DNA of 64,000 nucleotides from Antrodiella citrinella (Eukaryota > Basidiomycota > Agaricomycetes > Polyporales > Steccherinaceae), in contig SGPM01000082.1 in NCBI GenBank assembly GCA_004802725.1, positions 25,999 through 89,998 of the forward strand. The letters are read 5' to 3'. Below the pieces are notes generated by a model. That model worked only from the letters and a program-made list of their open reading frames with translations, was not told the DNA's origin and ran no database searches. Shown here piece by piece: positions 21,001-31,661 of this stretch. Made by a program: the position numbers and the translations under genes. How positions within the stretch are numbered: position 1 is the stretch's first letter; every line of letters begins with the position of its first letter.

Positions 21001-23808
21001 AAGCCCAAACTTCGATGTGTTGCTTGAACGTATCGATCACAGCGGTAAGCAGTTGAGTACCAGATGTATGTTCCAGAACAAACATAGTCCACTGTGAAAA
21101 CGGCGGTTCAGCATTTTGATCGTACCAAGCAGTGTGAGAGACGAAGTACATCCAACAGTGAGACATAGGCTCTGCAGTGTGCCATGAGAGCGGTTGCAAT
21201 GCAATAGATCTTGTCTAGGTTGGGATCGTTACCTCCGTGGCTATCCGACCGAATGAGAATAGAAAATGAGAATAGAAATCAATGAACTCACTTTGTCACA
21301 GTCTGCTTTAGTATAGGCATCAGCCAACCTTTCATGACACGGAGCTGCTCATACAGGGGCGCCGAGTATATGAGGCTGCAGCTTCCTTCAAGACCGTCTG
21401 TGAAAGACGTCAAGGAGATCGGTTCGCCTGTGCAAAATTGAATACGTTAGACACTGTGAAGATAACTGAGGGTAGCGTCATACCACCGAATAACTCAGGA
21501 AGAAGACCACGGATCTCCTTCCTCATCTCACGCTCGTTGACGTCCTCGGGAGTTTCTCGAGCACGGACACCATACAAAGTCACCTTGCGGTGTGTGACCA
21601 ATGCAGCCGAGGAATTTTGCAATGGTATCCAGCGCAAGAAATTACGATGTCGCGAGGCCGGTTCCTATATAGTATGTCAGAATTGCGATATCGATCATAC
21701 AAAGCACTCACCTCGGATATACAAAGACCTGGCTCTCCACGAGCAATCAAACGCTGTATGTATTGCTCGTACGAGAATAGGTTGTGCCTCACAAGTTGTG
21801 CGAACAGAGACGCGACACTTGCTAGGCTTTCTGACTGTGCCGCCACTTCGCTTGAATCTAACCAATCAAACAACTGATCCTGGATGAACTCTTCTGGTGA
21901 GGACCTATCGCGACGAATAGCTCGTTCTTCGGCATGATCCCTCCAACAACGCAATAAACAGGACGCGGCGTAGGTCCTGTGATCTCCGTATTGAAGAGAA
22001 GTGACGCTCCAGGTAAGGAGGACGTCTAGTTTGTGAGTGAATGTTGACGATTCTTCAAAATCCTGGTCGAAGTACGTGATGGACCCCATGTCGGATGTTC
22101 CGGAGAGAGAATTGAGAAGCTGTGAGGAACGAGTCAGCGTTGAGTGAACAAGAGAAAAGAACGCAGCTACCTTGATATCGGATAGCACGGAAGAGAGCGG
22201 GCCGACTAGTCGCGGAGGGAGATTCATGAAAAGCATAGCTTCATTTCTTTCTCGTATGTCGTCAAAACCAGACATGAGTGCTGTTCTGAGAGCATGCGGG
22301 TTAGCGAGTGTCTGCGCTGCCAATGGTCCGTTCTTTGTATAGTCGCTGATGACTTCTCCTAGGAGCGTAGAGTGTTGAATCCAGTTCCTCGGGTTTATAA
22401 ATGCGGAAGGAAGAGCAAGGAAAGCTCTCTGCATCGCATACTTCAGAAGGCCAGTCAGGAAACAGGTTGGGGAACACGCACCAATAAGAGATTGGTCAAT
22501 AGTTTTTCCATGTTCGTGAGCTGTTCCTTGCATGGAGTAGCTCGAATCTGCACAACGTGAGCGATGTCCTCAAACGTGCACTGTCAACATACCTCTAGTA
22601 TTCTGTTCATACAGGCATCCACAAAAGGTCGCGTCAGAGCACGTGTGACTAGCATGCCGTCAATATATTCATCTGCAAGGTGGGCGATGAAACCTAACTG
22701 TGCCAGATTAGAGACACACATTTGCTGTACCAGCCACGCAAGAAAGGTGCGATTGTCTATCAAGCCTTCGGCGTAGAAGCTGCGAAGGAGGCTCAACCTG
22801 GATTTTCGTCAGTACCAATGAGCTACCACAAATGAAAGTACGTACGAGTAGGTAAATCGTGCTATCCAACGATTACGAGTATCCGGCTCGGCCAGAACTC
22901 CTTTAAACGTTTGCTTGATGTTGAGTCCTGGACGAGGAGCTATGGGAAGCGCTATGTCTACCAACTGCTTCTTCAAATATCCATTTACGACACTTGCCCA
23001 GTCCACGCTGTACTGCGTTGGATTGTACGAGGGCTTATTCCGCAGACCAGCCTATGACATCTGGTTCAATGATGCACGTACGCCCGACAATATGCAAACA
23101 TGTACTCACGGTTTCATTTCCTCCAAATACTCGCATAAACCACACAGCCCGATCGATAGCGACTTTCTTGGTATACATTAGCTCCAGCAAGTCATGACCT
23201 TTAGCTCCGTGAGGCACACTTTTACCGAGCTTGCTTAGAGGCACTTCAGGATTTGCAAGATCAGAAAACCAGGATTCTCTTTTCACATCGTTCAAGGTTA
23301 CTCTCGAAGGCAAGCGGAATGCCCATGGCCTGGTGGGTCTTGTAAAGAAGACAGTACACTTCGTCAAAATATAGCACTCACGTTACTGGTGGCACATCCT
23401 CTCTCCGCCTCTGAAAAATCTGGTTCATAACATCCTCCAGATCCGTCACGACATCCCCAAATATAACTTTAGGTGTAATAGTGTCATGGGCACTGAAGTT
23501 CTCTGCCTGTAATAAGAGCACTTAGATAACGCATTCGTTCAGGAATGACCTTCAACTCACCGGTACAGACAATGCAAGAGATATGCCACTTTTTACACTG
23601 GCTTCGGTTAATATCTCCTCTTCTTGGTCAGGACGTGGAGGAAAGTATCCAGTATATCCTACAGTATAGCAGGGTCATTAGTACCTCCGGACGGTCGGAG
23701 TTGCAGCGGCCATGTACATACCCAACTCAGCGGACTGATGAGCCTTGGGTAGCCATGGCGGAGGTTGAGCCTCGTAGATTGCAAGTAAATCCTTTGTCCC
23801 TCCTGCCA
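18081..23808 (-). CDS. MED12: Mediator complex subunit 12 (SRB8)
   Basis: Largest subunit of the Mediator kinase module; it activates Cdk8-cyclin C and helps repress or tune transcription in the nucleus. The start at 23808 is preceded by an in-frame TGA and opens the conserved N-terminus (YEAQPPPWLPKAHQSAELG). The MED12 domain follows across 23367-22800: VTLNDVKRESWFSDL, LSKLGKSVPHG, LLELMYTKKVAIDRAVWFMR and the helical FYAEGLIDNRTFLAWL. Later exons (22533-21580) include LFSYEQYIQRLIARGE, also family-typical, then helical sequence to about 19100. The C-terminal exon (about 18990-18081) is Ser/Pro-rich and ends in Lys-rich, NLS-like clusters (SKRTKGKSS, SKSKKR). I count well over a dozen short introns and did not fix every boundary, so the protein length is only roughly 1,500 residues. 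Confidence 0.9.
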
Positions 23809-24404
23809 TTCAGCGAGGCGTTATCACCACTTCGGTGTCGGTTTGTGCGTTCAGAGTGTAGACCGGTGTTGGCTATAGTGTACACGTTAGTGATAGCACG
23901 ACGATGGATGTGGTTCGTATACAACGTCAACTAGTATGTCGAGAGAAAGAGAGAGGGAGTGGGGGTGGCACATAAGATGTTCGGGTTAAACGAGTGGTCA
24001 TTAGGTGATCCCAGGTTCGCAGTTGGATGACCGTGAGTCCGTGACAGTTTGTCGAGAAGCGGACAATTGGGCGTCTGTCGCGCGTCTCGCGGCGCGTTGT
24101 TTCCTGGAATGAACGTTCAAGTTCGCGATCGGCAACACTGCGACTGTGAACGCGTACTTTCCCTGAAAGTTTACTTTTATTCATTCCTCCTCTTTGATTG
24201 TTGCCGCACACATGGGTGATAGGAATAAAAGTCAGTCAAAAGTGGACTGAACTTTCAGACACGGCAAAAACCAGTGGCAAGATACATGGATTCCAAGTTT
24301 GTTACTGCCCAGCTTGTGTCCAACATTCGCTAGTGGCATACATGACTACCACCATCTGTAGCATACAAAGCAACTGGCTGCATCTACCTCCGAGCAGGGG
24401 CCGA
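23809..24404. other. Intergenic, MED12 upstream region
   Basis: About 600 bp between the 3' end of the small secreted precursor and the MED12 start, both on minus. Presumably the MED12 promoter. No repeats or further genes seen. Confidence 0.4.
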
Positions 24405-24850
24405 TTACTATTGACATAGGTGAGTTTCTCGTCATTTTGCGCGGTGCGTCGTGTTCGACTCGTGTTCGCTCACCTCGGGTTCCTGAACAGGCTGCGCATA
24501 GTGGCTGTTGCTATAGGAGCTATTGACGAAATCGTCTTCGAGATCTACGCTCTCTTCCGATCGCTATAGACAAATCAGCAGCGGCGAATTAGTCGTGCTG
24601 ATTCCTTTGAATCATACAGTGTGGCGATGCATTTACTGACCTCCCCCACAGGCTGCGCTGAATAATGACTGTTGCTGTAGGAGCTGTTGACGAAGTCGTC
24701 TTCGAGGTCCGTGCCTTCTTCCTCTCGCTACACCAAAACACGCGCAAGTCAGCAGTAGTCGACTTAATCAAGACGTGGCCCTACCTTGTGAGCCGGACGT
24801 GCAACGACACACAAAGCCATGAATACAGATACAAGGAGTGAAGCCTTCAT
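24405..24850 (-). CDS. Small secreted repeat precursor, candidate RiPP (dikaritin-type) precursor
   Basis: Exons 24850-24785, 24727-24641 and 24563-24474, then a final exon that is only the stop TAA at 24407-24405; if that last intron is unspliced, the frame ends at a TGA at 24432. Residues 1-18 or so are a signal peptide (MKASLLVSVFMALCVVA). A Lys-Arg pair forms exactly at the exon 1/2 junction (HK|R). Exons 2 and 3 each encode one repeat: an acidic lead (TDLEDDF or VDLEDDF) and the common Tyr-rich core VNSSYSNSHY, followed by AQPV. Exon 2 is 87 nt and symmetric (phase 0), so the repeat arose by exon duplication. Signal peptide, acidic spacer, Kex2-like KR and repeated Tyr-containing core resemble UstA-like precursors of fungal dikaritins, and a UstYa-like gene starts 1.16 kb away, divergently. 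The product is not known to me; a structural or effector role is the alternative. Confidence 0.7.
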
Positions 24851-24937
24851 ACTGCAGTTGCCGATCTCGATTGAGCTGCTTTATGGGAGATGGAAAGAAG
24901 AGTGTTTGAAGCGCAAAAGTTGACTCGATGATCAGCT

Positions 24938-24944
24938 TTTATAC
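24938..24944 (-). promoter_or_regulatory. TATA box of the small secreted precursor
   Basis: TATAAAA on the minus strand about 90 nt upstream of the ATG at 24850, a normal fungal distance. It suggests a strongly or inducibly expressed gene. Confidence 0.55.
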
Positions 24945-24965
24945 GCCGAATTTTCTACTGACAAG

Positions 24966-26007
24966 TTGGTTCGCCTGTATAGATCGATATGCTGCTTCCA
25001 CATGTCACTCGCCGTATCTTGCTTTTGCAGACTTCAATTTTCCATTTGGAATTACTCTCGATGCGCAGCATTCAAAGAACAAGCCCCGTCAAGGTTAAGG
25101 CACGTATCTCGCTCTCAATGTCTCTTTCCAGGCATGTTTGTGATCGTCTCTTCCCACTGGAATACGTGCTCAAAGCAGCTTTTAGTGCAGGCAGGGTGTT
25201 TTCGTGATTCTGGCATCGTTGCTGTCGTGCTCACACCCACAGAATTCGCACCGCTCTCGTTTCATCTATCAAACAGACCGACGCCACAATACCTTGTGAC
25301 TGGTTGCGCCGGCAGTAGTGTTGTCAATGTTAAAGTTCTCAATGTTCCAGGTGCAGTTTTGCAAGCGTGTTCAACCGGTGACATTGCATTTGGCGATCAC
25401 GCAATCCAACAAGGGACCACGGCTCTTGTGAGCATTACCATCGGCAAACGTCCAATATCTGTGGCTCGGCCGATGCATGTGTCCAGCGATAGCCGACGCG
25501 TTTACCGATGCAGGAGCAACCCCCAACATTGAATTTCTAATGTTGGACGTCGCTCGGGGTGTGCCGGAAAAGTCGATTTTCACATGTGCCACACCTATTG
25601 ACGCGTTTCTCTGATGTCATTCTATGAGGACGTGTGGTCAAATAAATTCGCAGTGTATGCTCCCTGAGGTCAGCTAAGTTTCACTGCTGGAATTGAATAC
25701 GCGGTCTGATGGGTCTACCTAGACAGGAGATTGCACAATCGTTCGGTCCTGAGCAATACCACATGATGTGCAGCATTAATCTCTCCACAAGGGATGCGAT
25801 GTCAATATGTCAATGTCGGTGTCAATACTGTCAATCGCGCAATCACTTCGCAGTCAATACCACGATGATTTGATATGTTCCCATTCTTCAGGCATGTCTC
25901 AGTCCATGTCCGCCGTGGCCTGCAGACCAAACCAGACTTACCCAGCGCAGATATCGTGTCCTTCGTATATCTGGCCCATTCTGAGAATATGAGGCAGTGA
26001 AACCCCC
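24966..26007. other. Shared upstream region of precursor and UstYa-like gene
   Basis: About 1 kb between divergent genes. A 188-residue plus frame (24966-25532) has no family signal. On minus, 25592-25371 plus a stretch near 25350-25290 read sequon-rich (NCTWNIENFNIDNTTAG), like a fragment of a secreted protein, but a stop separates them and no full model can be built. It may be a decayed gene. Confidence 0.3.
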
Positions 26008-27034
26008 ATGGACGACCATCAATACTCACCATTGCTCGGCGAACTGACCTACGAGCACGAGAACTTGAAGGATACGACCTCCCCACCAGTCGCGTATTTT
26101 TCCTCTCGCCGTCGTCAGTTTGCGCTATGGGCTGCTTTAACGGTCGAGACTATTGCCATTATCTGTCTTCTTAGTGTTTTATGGGCTAGGACGCGACCTC
26201 AATGTCCGACCAACCCAGTATATCCACAAGTGCTCTACTGTACGTCACATAACTTGCATCTATAACTATTGCATGCTTATGAGATTCGGACAGCACCCGC
26301 TCAGGAAGCCCTAGAATACCAGCCCAAAACCTTCGCCATGGGTTTTGGTCGTCATAAAACTATCTACCAAGGCGAGCCCTCTGACGAGGTTGACAGGGCT
26401 TGGGATGATCTTTATAATAGTAAGCAATTATATGCTGATCTTTCAAAGTCACGGACGACTCAACTTTTCTTACAGGCTTTGGGCTGTCGCAGATTCCCAA
26501 GGCGCAAGCTCGTCTGTTGCCCAATAAGACATTACCTATTCCAGGTGACGAAGAAAATTATGCCGTAGGTTTGGCGGTATTCCACCAGCTACACTGTTTG
26601 GTCAGTCCGGGTTCTTCCTATATCACCTTTCAAATCTGACTTTGATATCCAGAACTTGCTGCGGCAAGGCCTCAGTCCTGAATACTACAGGGATCCGGTC
26701 ACAGGTACTATCGGCAACGTGTCTCCCGAGGACTGGCCCGAGCATGCCGGTCACTGCTTGGACAACATCCGACAGAGCTTAATGTGTGCGGCGGATATCA
26801 GGTACGCATACTGTTGCTCCAATCCTCGTATTGCACGTCTAATGGCTTGCACTTTGCAGTCTTGTAGTGTGGCAGTGGGTGGAGCCGGATAATCGAGCGT
26901 CCATCATGATGGACACTGTTCATTCTTGTAGAAATTACGACAGGATCGTGGATTGGGCTAAGAATCATCGTCGGAAGTTACATTTCGATATGAATGTTCA
27001 TGTAGAAGACGATATTGTAATACCAACCTTTTGA
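26008..27034 (+). CDS. UstYa-like DUF3328 oxidase
   Basis: Exons 26008-26239, 26294-26419, 26476-26600, 26653-26801 and 26860-27034 give 268 residues. The architecture is that of DUF3328/UstYa proteins: a short cytosolic N-terminus, one membrane anchor (about residues 38-60, FALWAALTVETIAIICLLSV), and a catalytic domain with the two diagnostic HxxHC motifs, HQLHC and HAGHC, the second followed by LDNIRQSLMC. UstYa/UstYb oxidise and cyclise Tyr-containing core peptides cut by Kex2 from repeat precursors (ustiloxin, phomopsin, asperipin pathways); other members act on non-peptide substrates, so the substrate here is inference. The divergent neighbour is a secreted Tyr-repeat precursor. No methyltransferase, tyrosinase or second UstY gene lies nearby; the downstream genes are housekeeping. 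Confidence 0.88.
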
Positions 27035-27223
27035 CTTGGACGTGAGTTGCGCCCAACTAGGATATATAAGACTGCTTTAGGGTGGCTTGTAGAAGGCGAT
27101 GGCAAATAGTCGCAAACATCATCCTGGAAGAGAGAGAAGTTGAGATCTTGATTCTTGAGCACCCTTCCTTGCGCGCAGATCGCACCTGGCGCGATATATG
27201 AGTGATCTGCCTTCAACTTCATC

Positions 27224-27698
27224 ATGAGGCAGTCGGTCGTGCCAGGTCGCCAGTCCCAGCTACCCTCACATCCCGCAAATGCGGCCCTCCAGTCCAAGTT
27301 GCTCGAGAAGAAGAAGGAATTCGAGGCTATCATGGCATTGGAGAAAGCGAGTGGCAAGTTTGTAGAAAGGATGGAGGAACTTGCAAATGACTTCGACGTC
27401 GTTGCTGATGCTGGCAAAGGTGAGTTGTATACAATTTTGCGCGCATTGCCTGTTCTGACGCGCCTCCCAGTCCATGGCGAAGTACTGCAACAATGGCCGA
27501 ATATGTTCAGAATACTTGGACTTTTCCGTGAGTGAGACATAGTTCATTGTCAGGAGCATCCGCCAATTTTATTGCGTTGTAGTGGCCTCTCGTCACCGAC
27601 AGGCCGAGAGCGACGAACTTCCTACCGAGCATGCCGGTGAAAGGCTGGTCCGAGTCCCCATAGAGGAGCTTCAAGCTACTACGAAGGAGGCATCATGA
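27224..27698 (+). CDS. DAD2: DASH complex subunit DAD2
   Basis: Exons 27224-27419, 27471-27527 and 27583-27698 encode 122 residues. The N-terminal coiled coil (LQSKLLEKKKEFEAIMALE) is followed by a second helix and the family-typical HGEVLQQWPNMFRILGLF. DAD2 is a small subunit of the DASH/Dam1 ring that couples kinetochores to microtubule plus ends in mitosis. Length and motif order fit the family. It starts 189 nt after the UstYa-like stop, in the same direction, with no functional relation expected. Confidence 0.88.
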
Positions 27699-27811
27699 CC
27701 GCCAGGATGACTCTCCTCACGACATCCGATAAAGATAGAATGGCATACTCATGACGCAGCATGTATCGGTACAAGAGCCTGTAGCATATACCCAAAGGAT
27801 CTCAACGCTCA

Positions 27812-30800
27812 TCACTTCGCGCTCGCGTTCTTCTTCTGCTCCTTCAAGGCCGCTATGCGCTATGATTCCATCAAGGTTAGAGAGGTGGTTTTGGACCTCG
27901 TGTCAAAATCGTGGACGTACTTGCTTCCGCTCTTCCTTCCGTCTCGTCATCTCAGCTGCCTTCTCCTCCTTGGACATGCCGACGGTACTTGTCACTGGAG
28001 TCTGTGCCGGCGAAGCACCCCTACTCGGAACTGGATCTGACCATCCGTCAGATTGTGCGGATGCCGGTCTGTGTATACTAGTAGCAACAGTGCTAAGTGT
28101 TGTCGTTGTTTGCTTTCTGTGCTGCGTGGGTGGAGATTTCGGTGGTGGTGGATCATACGCGTGGGAAAAGCTGCTGCCATTCTGTGGTTCAGCTAAGCCT
28201 TCGCCCCAGTGATCCGCATCTGCTTCTGAGGACAAACACCATTGGTCAATGCCAACAGAGCCAGAGAAAAGTCGGATTCTGACCTGGCTCGTTGCGCACC
28301 TGAGTCGGGTGCAGTCCTATGACAGGTGCAGGTGGGGCAGATTCGAACGCACCTACTCCCGAGCCTCTGAGTAAAACATGAATACTGATAATTATATCAC
28401 TTACTCCAATCATCTTCGTCTGCGTTGACATCCATCAGATCGTCGGTTCCCCAAGGGTTTGATCCACTTGTATCGACTTCGGCTGCGGCTTCTTTTGCCC
28501 AGCCCATCGCCATATCATGCATAGTTGCGCTAGCAGGAGTCTTGTGAGCTCCAAGTTGCATGCCTTTGCTCGTGGACCCAAGAGGCTTTGTTGATGCTCC
28601 AGGCCCGGGAGATGACAGAGTGTGTGCCAAGGGAGACGGTCGGGATGATACTCCTCCTGAGAGTCCGTTTGCTGCTGACACCGGAGCGGAATTTGGAGCT
28701 GAAGACGCAGGAATGCCAGTCGGACTGATTGTGCTCTGCAGATCAGCGGTAGCTAACTATCTCATGAAGCGTCAGGATCAATAATACTTTAGTATGCAGC
28801 TCAGTCATTTTTGAGAGGAACATACCGATCTGCCTAATGAGGTGATCGCCCAACCTGCTAACGCACCCGCTGCACCCGCTGCTGAATTGACCAATGTTGT
28901 AGAGCCATTTTGCTGTGTCGCTAATACAGCGGCAACTCCAGTAACGCCTTCCGTTATGCTCGTCTCCGGCTATGAGAATTGAATGTCAAAGTATCCTGTG
29001 GCAGACGTGAAGGGGTACTCACCATCGTGGCTGCGTGGTCTTCCAGCTTCTTGACGAAGAGCTGCATAGCCTTGAAAGCCTGATCGCGGACCAACCTAAT
29101 GCACATTACTCGTCAGTCTTATCCCCGAATGTCTGTAGGTATGCAACGTACTTCTCTGGGTCTATCATAGTGAAGGACATGTTAGGAATCACCCTTGAAG
29201 CGATCTCGTCGATGTCGAAGCAATCCACAGTCGCCATCAAGGCCATGAGCCCTGCGACACGACAATGAACGAAGCTGTCTTTGAGAGCTTTCGTGAACGC
29301 GGGAACGAGGACTTTGCGTTTGGTATTGTAACCAAGATTCGGACCCAGACGGCCGAGAAGGATACATGTGTTGGTACGAATTGAAGCTTCTTGGTCTGCC
29401 TGCATTCTGGCGAGGTATCGGAGAAGGTCGTTGTTCAAAATGCGTTCATTGAGCTGAGGATCCTTTTAACCAATGCTTCCATTCGATATATGTTAAAACT
29501 GACCTTATCCGAGAACAGGATAATCGCTTTCACAGTAGCCTCACGGATAATTGGAACGGTATCAGTGAAGCCGGTTTGCTTGTAGAAGTTGAGCGAATAT
29601 TCCAGAGTGTTGATGTTCGGACAGGCACTCACTAGATTCGGCCAGATCTTGTCCACGACCATCCTCTTGTCAAGCTTGTCGGCGTACTCTGACAGATGAT
29701 CCAAGAGAGCCATACGTGTCCCTCGGTCCGGGCTAGCAAAAAGTTTGACTAGGTGGACCATAATGACAGACCCATAGTCTTGAGGTGCGACATTCCTACC
29801 AAGTTGGAGTACTAGGGGAAGAATGGCTGCCGCGGAAGCACCACCAAATTCCAAGGCAGATGCAAGAGCAGGTAGAACTCGGTATGAAGCGAACTCTGTA
29901 GGCAGGGATGCTGCAGATTCCTTGAGAGTGCTGTATAGATCCTTTAGCCGAAGATGACTAATTCGGAGCCGGATGCTGCTCACCGCAAAAGTATAGCCTT
30001 CTCTGATTCGCTCGCCAAGTTGAAGTTGTCCAGTCCCGTGCAAACCCTTACCAGTCTGTTCGTGGCAAAGAAACCAGAGCCTTCTCCGGCCGTCTCAGCC
30101 ATACCTAGCTCGAGGAGACCCTTAGCAGTTAGTCTTGCCTTGGGATTTGGGTTCAGAAGCCGCTTGAAAGACGGAAAGACAGCCACGGGTATGGAAACGC
30201 GAGACTGAGCCGTAGGAGGAGGATGTGGCGGCAGAGCGGTGGCAGGTAGCGGTTGAGCCGGATTGAATGAGAAATGAATGAGAAGGCCTAGCGCGTATGC
30301 ATCGGCCGCTGATGTTGCATGTCTATCTCTCAGCATGAGTTACGGGTCAATGATGTGGGGAACATATACTCCTACTCTTTCAGAATGGACCAACCACCTT
30401 TCTTTACTTCTGGTGACGCGAATGTCATCGCCTCAGGAGTAATTCCACCCATGGTCTAGGCAACACAATGAATGGAAGTTGGCATGAAATATCATTATCC
30501 ATAGCGCACGAGCTACGTACATATAGAACAGCGGCGTCGTCTTTAGGATTGCTTAATACCTCAAAACCACCCAGCTTCCACTCGCCGGAAGGAGAAATGA
30601 AAACAGAATCGACGCGTACGTTTCCATGTGTCGATGCGCAGTTATCGTTGATGAATGTCAAAGCGACCTGTGGACACTCCTTCATCAGAGCTGACATACG
30701 GGTAACACCATGATAGGTACTAACCGCTATCCTATGCAATCCCCACAACAACCAGTCCTCCCTCTCCTGTGCCGTCTTGGATACGCGTTCTTGTATCGCA

Positions 30801-31190
30801 GGAGCTAACGGACGAACGCGTTCTGTCATTATACATATCGTTGAGTCGGTCTCAACAGCATCCAGGAATTTAAGCACATCCGGATGCCGAATGGTTCGAA
30901 GTTTGCGTAAAGCATTCTTTGCGATAGGCATGCAGTTCCTATTCTTGGGTAAACTAGAGTCGAATTCAAAGACTGATACGGGACTGCCGTCTTCCTAGAT
31001 GAATGGGATTAATCATTGATCGCAGGATAGGGAGACATACACGCACTCGTTTCGTGGCGTCGTAAAGCGTCCATATAGATTTATTCTCAAAGTACACGAC
31101 CTTTGGTCCAAGAGAAAAGGGAAGAGTAAGACCAGACTTTTGTACCAGAGAAGATACAGCCGCGGAACCCAGGTTGCGGAGGTAGTCCAT
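27812..31190 (-). CDS. SCY1-like pseudokinase (CEX1/SCYL1)
   Basis: SCY1 family: an N-terminal protein-kinase-like domain without catalytic function, then HEAT repeats and a basic, low-complexity tail; yeast Cex1 assists tRNA export and vertebrate SCYL1 works in COPI traffic. The N-terminus (MDYLRNLGSAAVSSLVQKSG) and the degenerate kinase lobe (RTIRHPDVLKFLDAVETDS, then NVRVDSVFISPSGEWKLGGF where a kinase would have the catalytic and DFG motifs) match. HEAT-type helices span about 29950-29100 (for example FASYRVLPALASALEFGGA, TRMALLDHLSEYADKLDKR). The C-terminus is Ser/Pro/Ala-rich with an acidic DLMDVNADEDDW motif and ends in a charged helix (KEEKAAEMTRRKEERKQ). Multiple short introns; the last exon (stop at 27812-27814) adds about 15 residues after a donor at GTACGT. 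Confidence 0.88.
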
Positions 31191-31661
31191 CTTGAGGTAT
31201 AAATTATTCGGCAAGGGCTGCTAGAGAGTTCACAGCTCGTCCAGAGTATACAATGTCCACCCGACAACCAGAAGCTGTTATCACCAGTTCGTAGCGAGAG
31301 TAGTAGAAAGAAATGCAGAGACAAGCAGTCACTGGCAGTCTGGCACCCAAGAGTTTGAGCGTCCACGTGGGAGGATAGACGCCTGAGCGCGATATCGGAC
31401 GCGGTTTTGGCTTGTCATCTTGAACGCTGACAATGAACAGTGTTGAACTTGCTTTGAATTTACAGAGGACGCATGAAACATGTTCATATGTGCCAACAGT
31501 TCGAGTTTTCAATGGCCAAAACCAATCCGAAGTGGTGATTACATCGAGATGCATACTAGTCGCGACGAAAGGAAAACGTGACTCGGATAGTAACCCCTAA
31601 TCAAAGCCTCAAGAGAGAGCCCACCTGGAACCCACTCGTCTTCCCAGATACTTGTTACACT
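31191..31661. other. Intergenic, divergent promoters of SCY1-like gene and AKR1
   Basis: Divergent 470-bp spacer. No distinctive element identified. Confidence 0.35.

Noticed and set aside
24966..25532. 188-residue plus frame
   Set aside because: No domain, no convincing signal peptide, no splice partners; lies in the shared promoter region.
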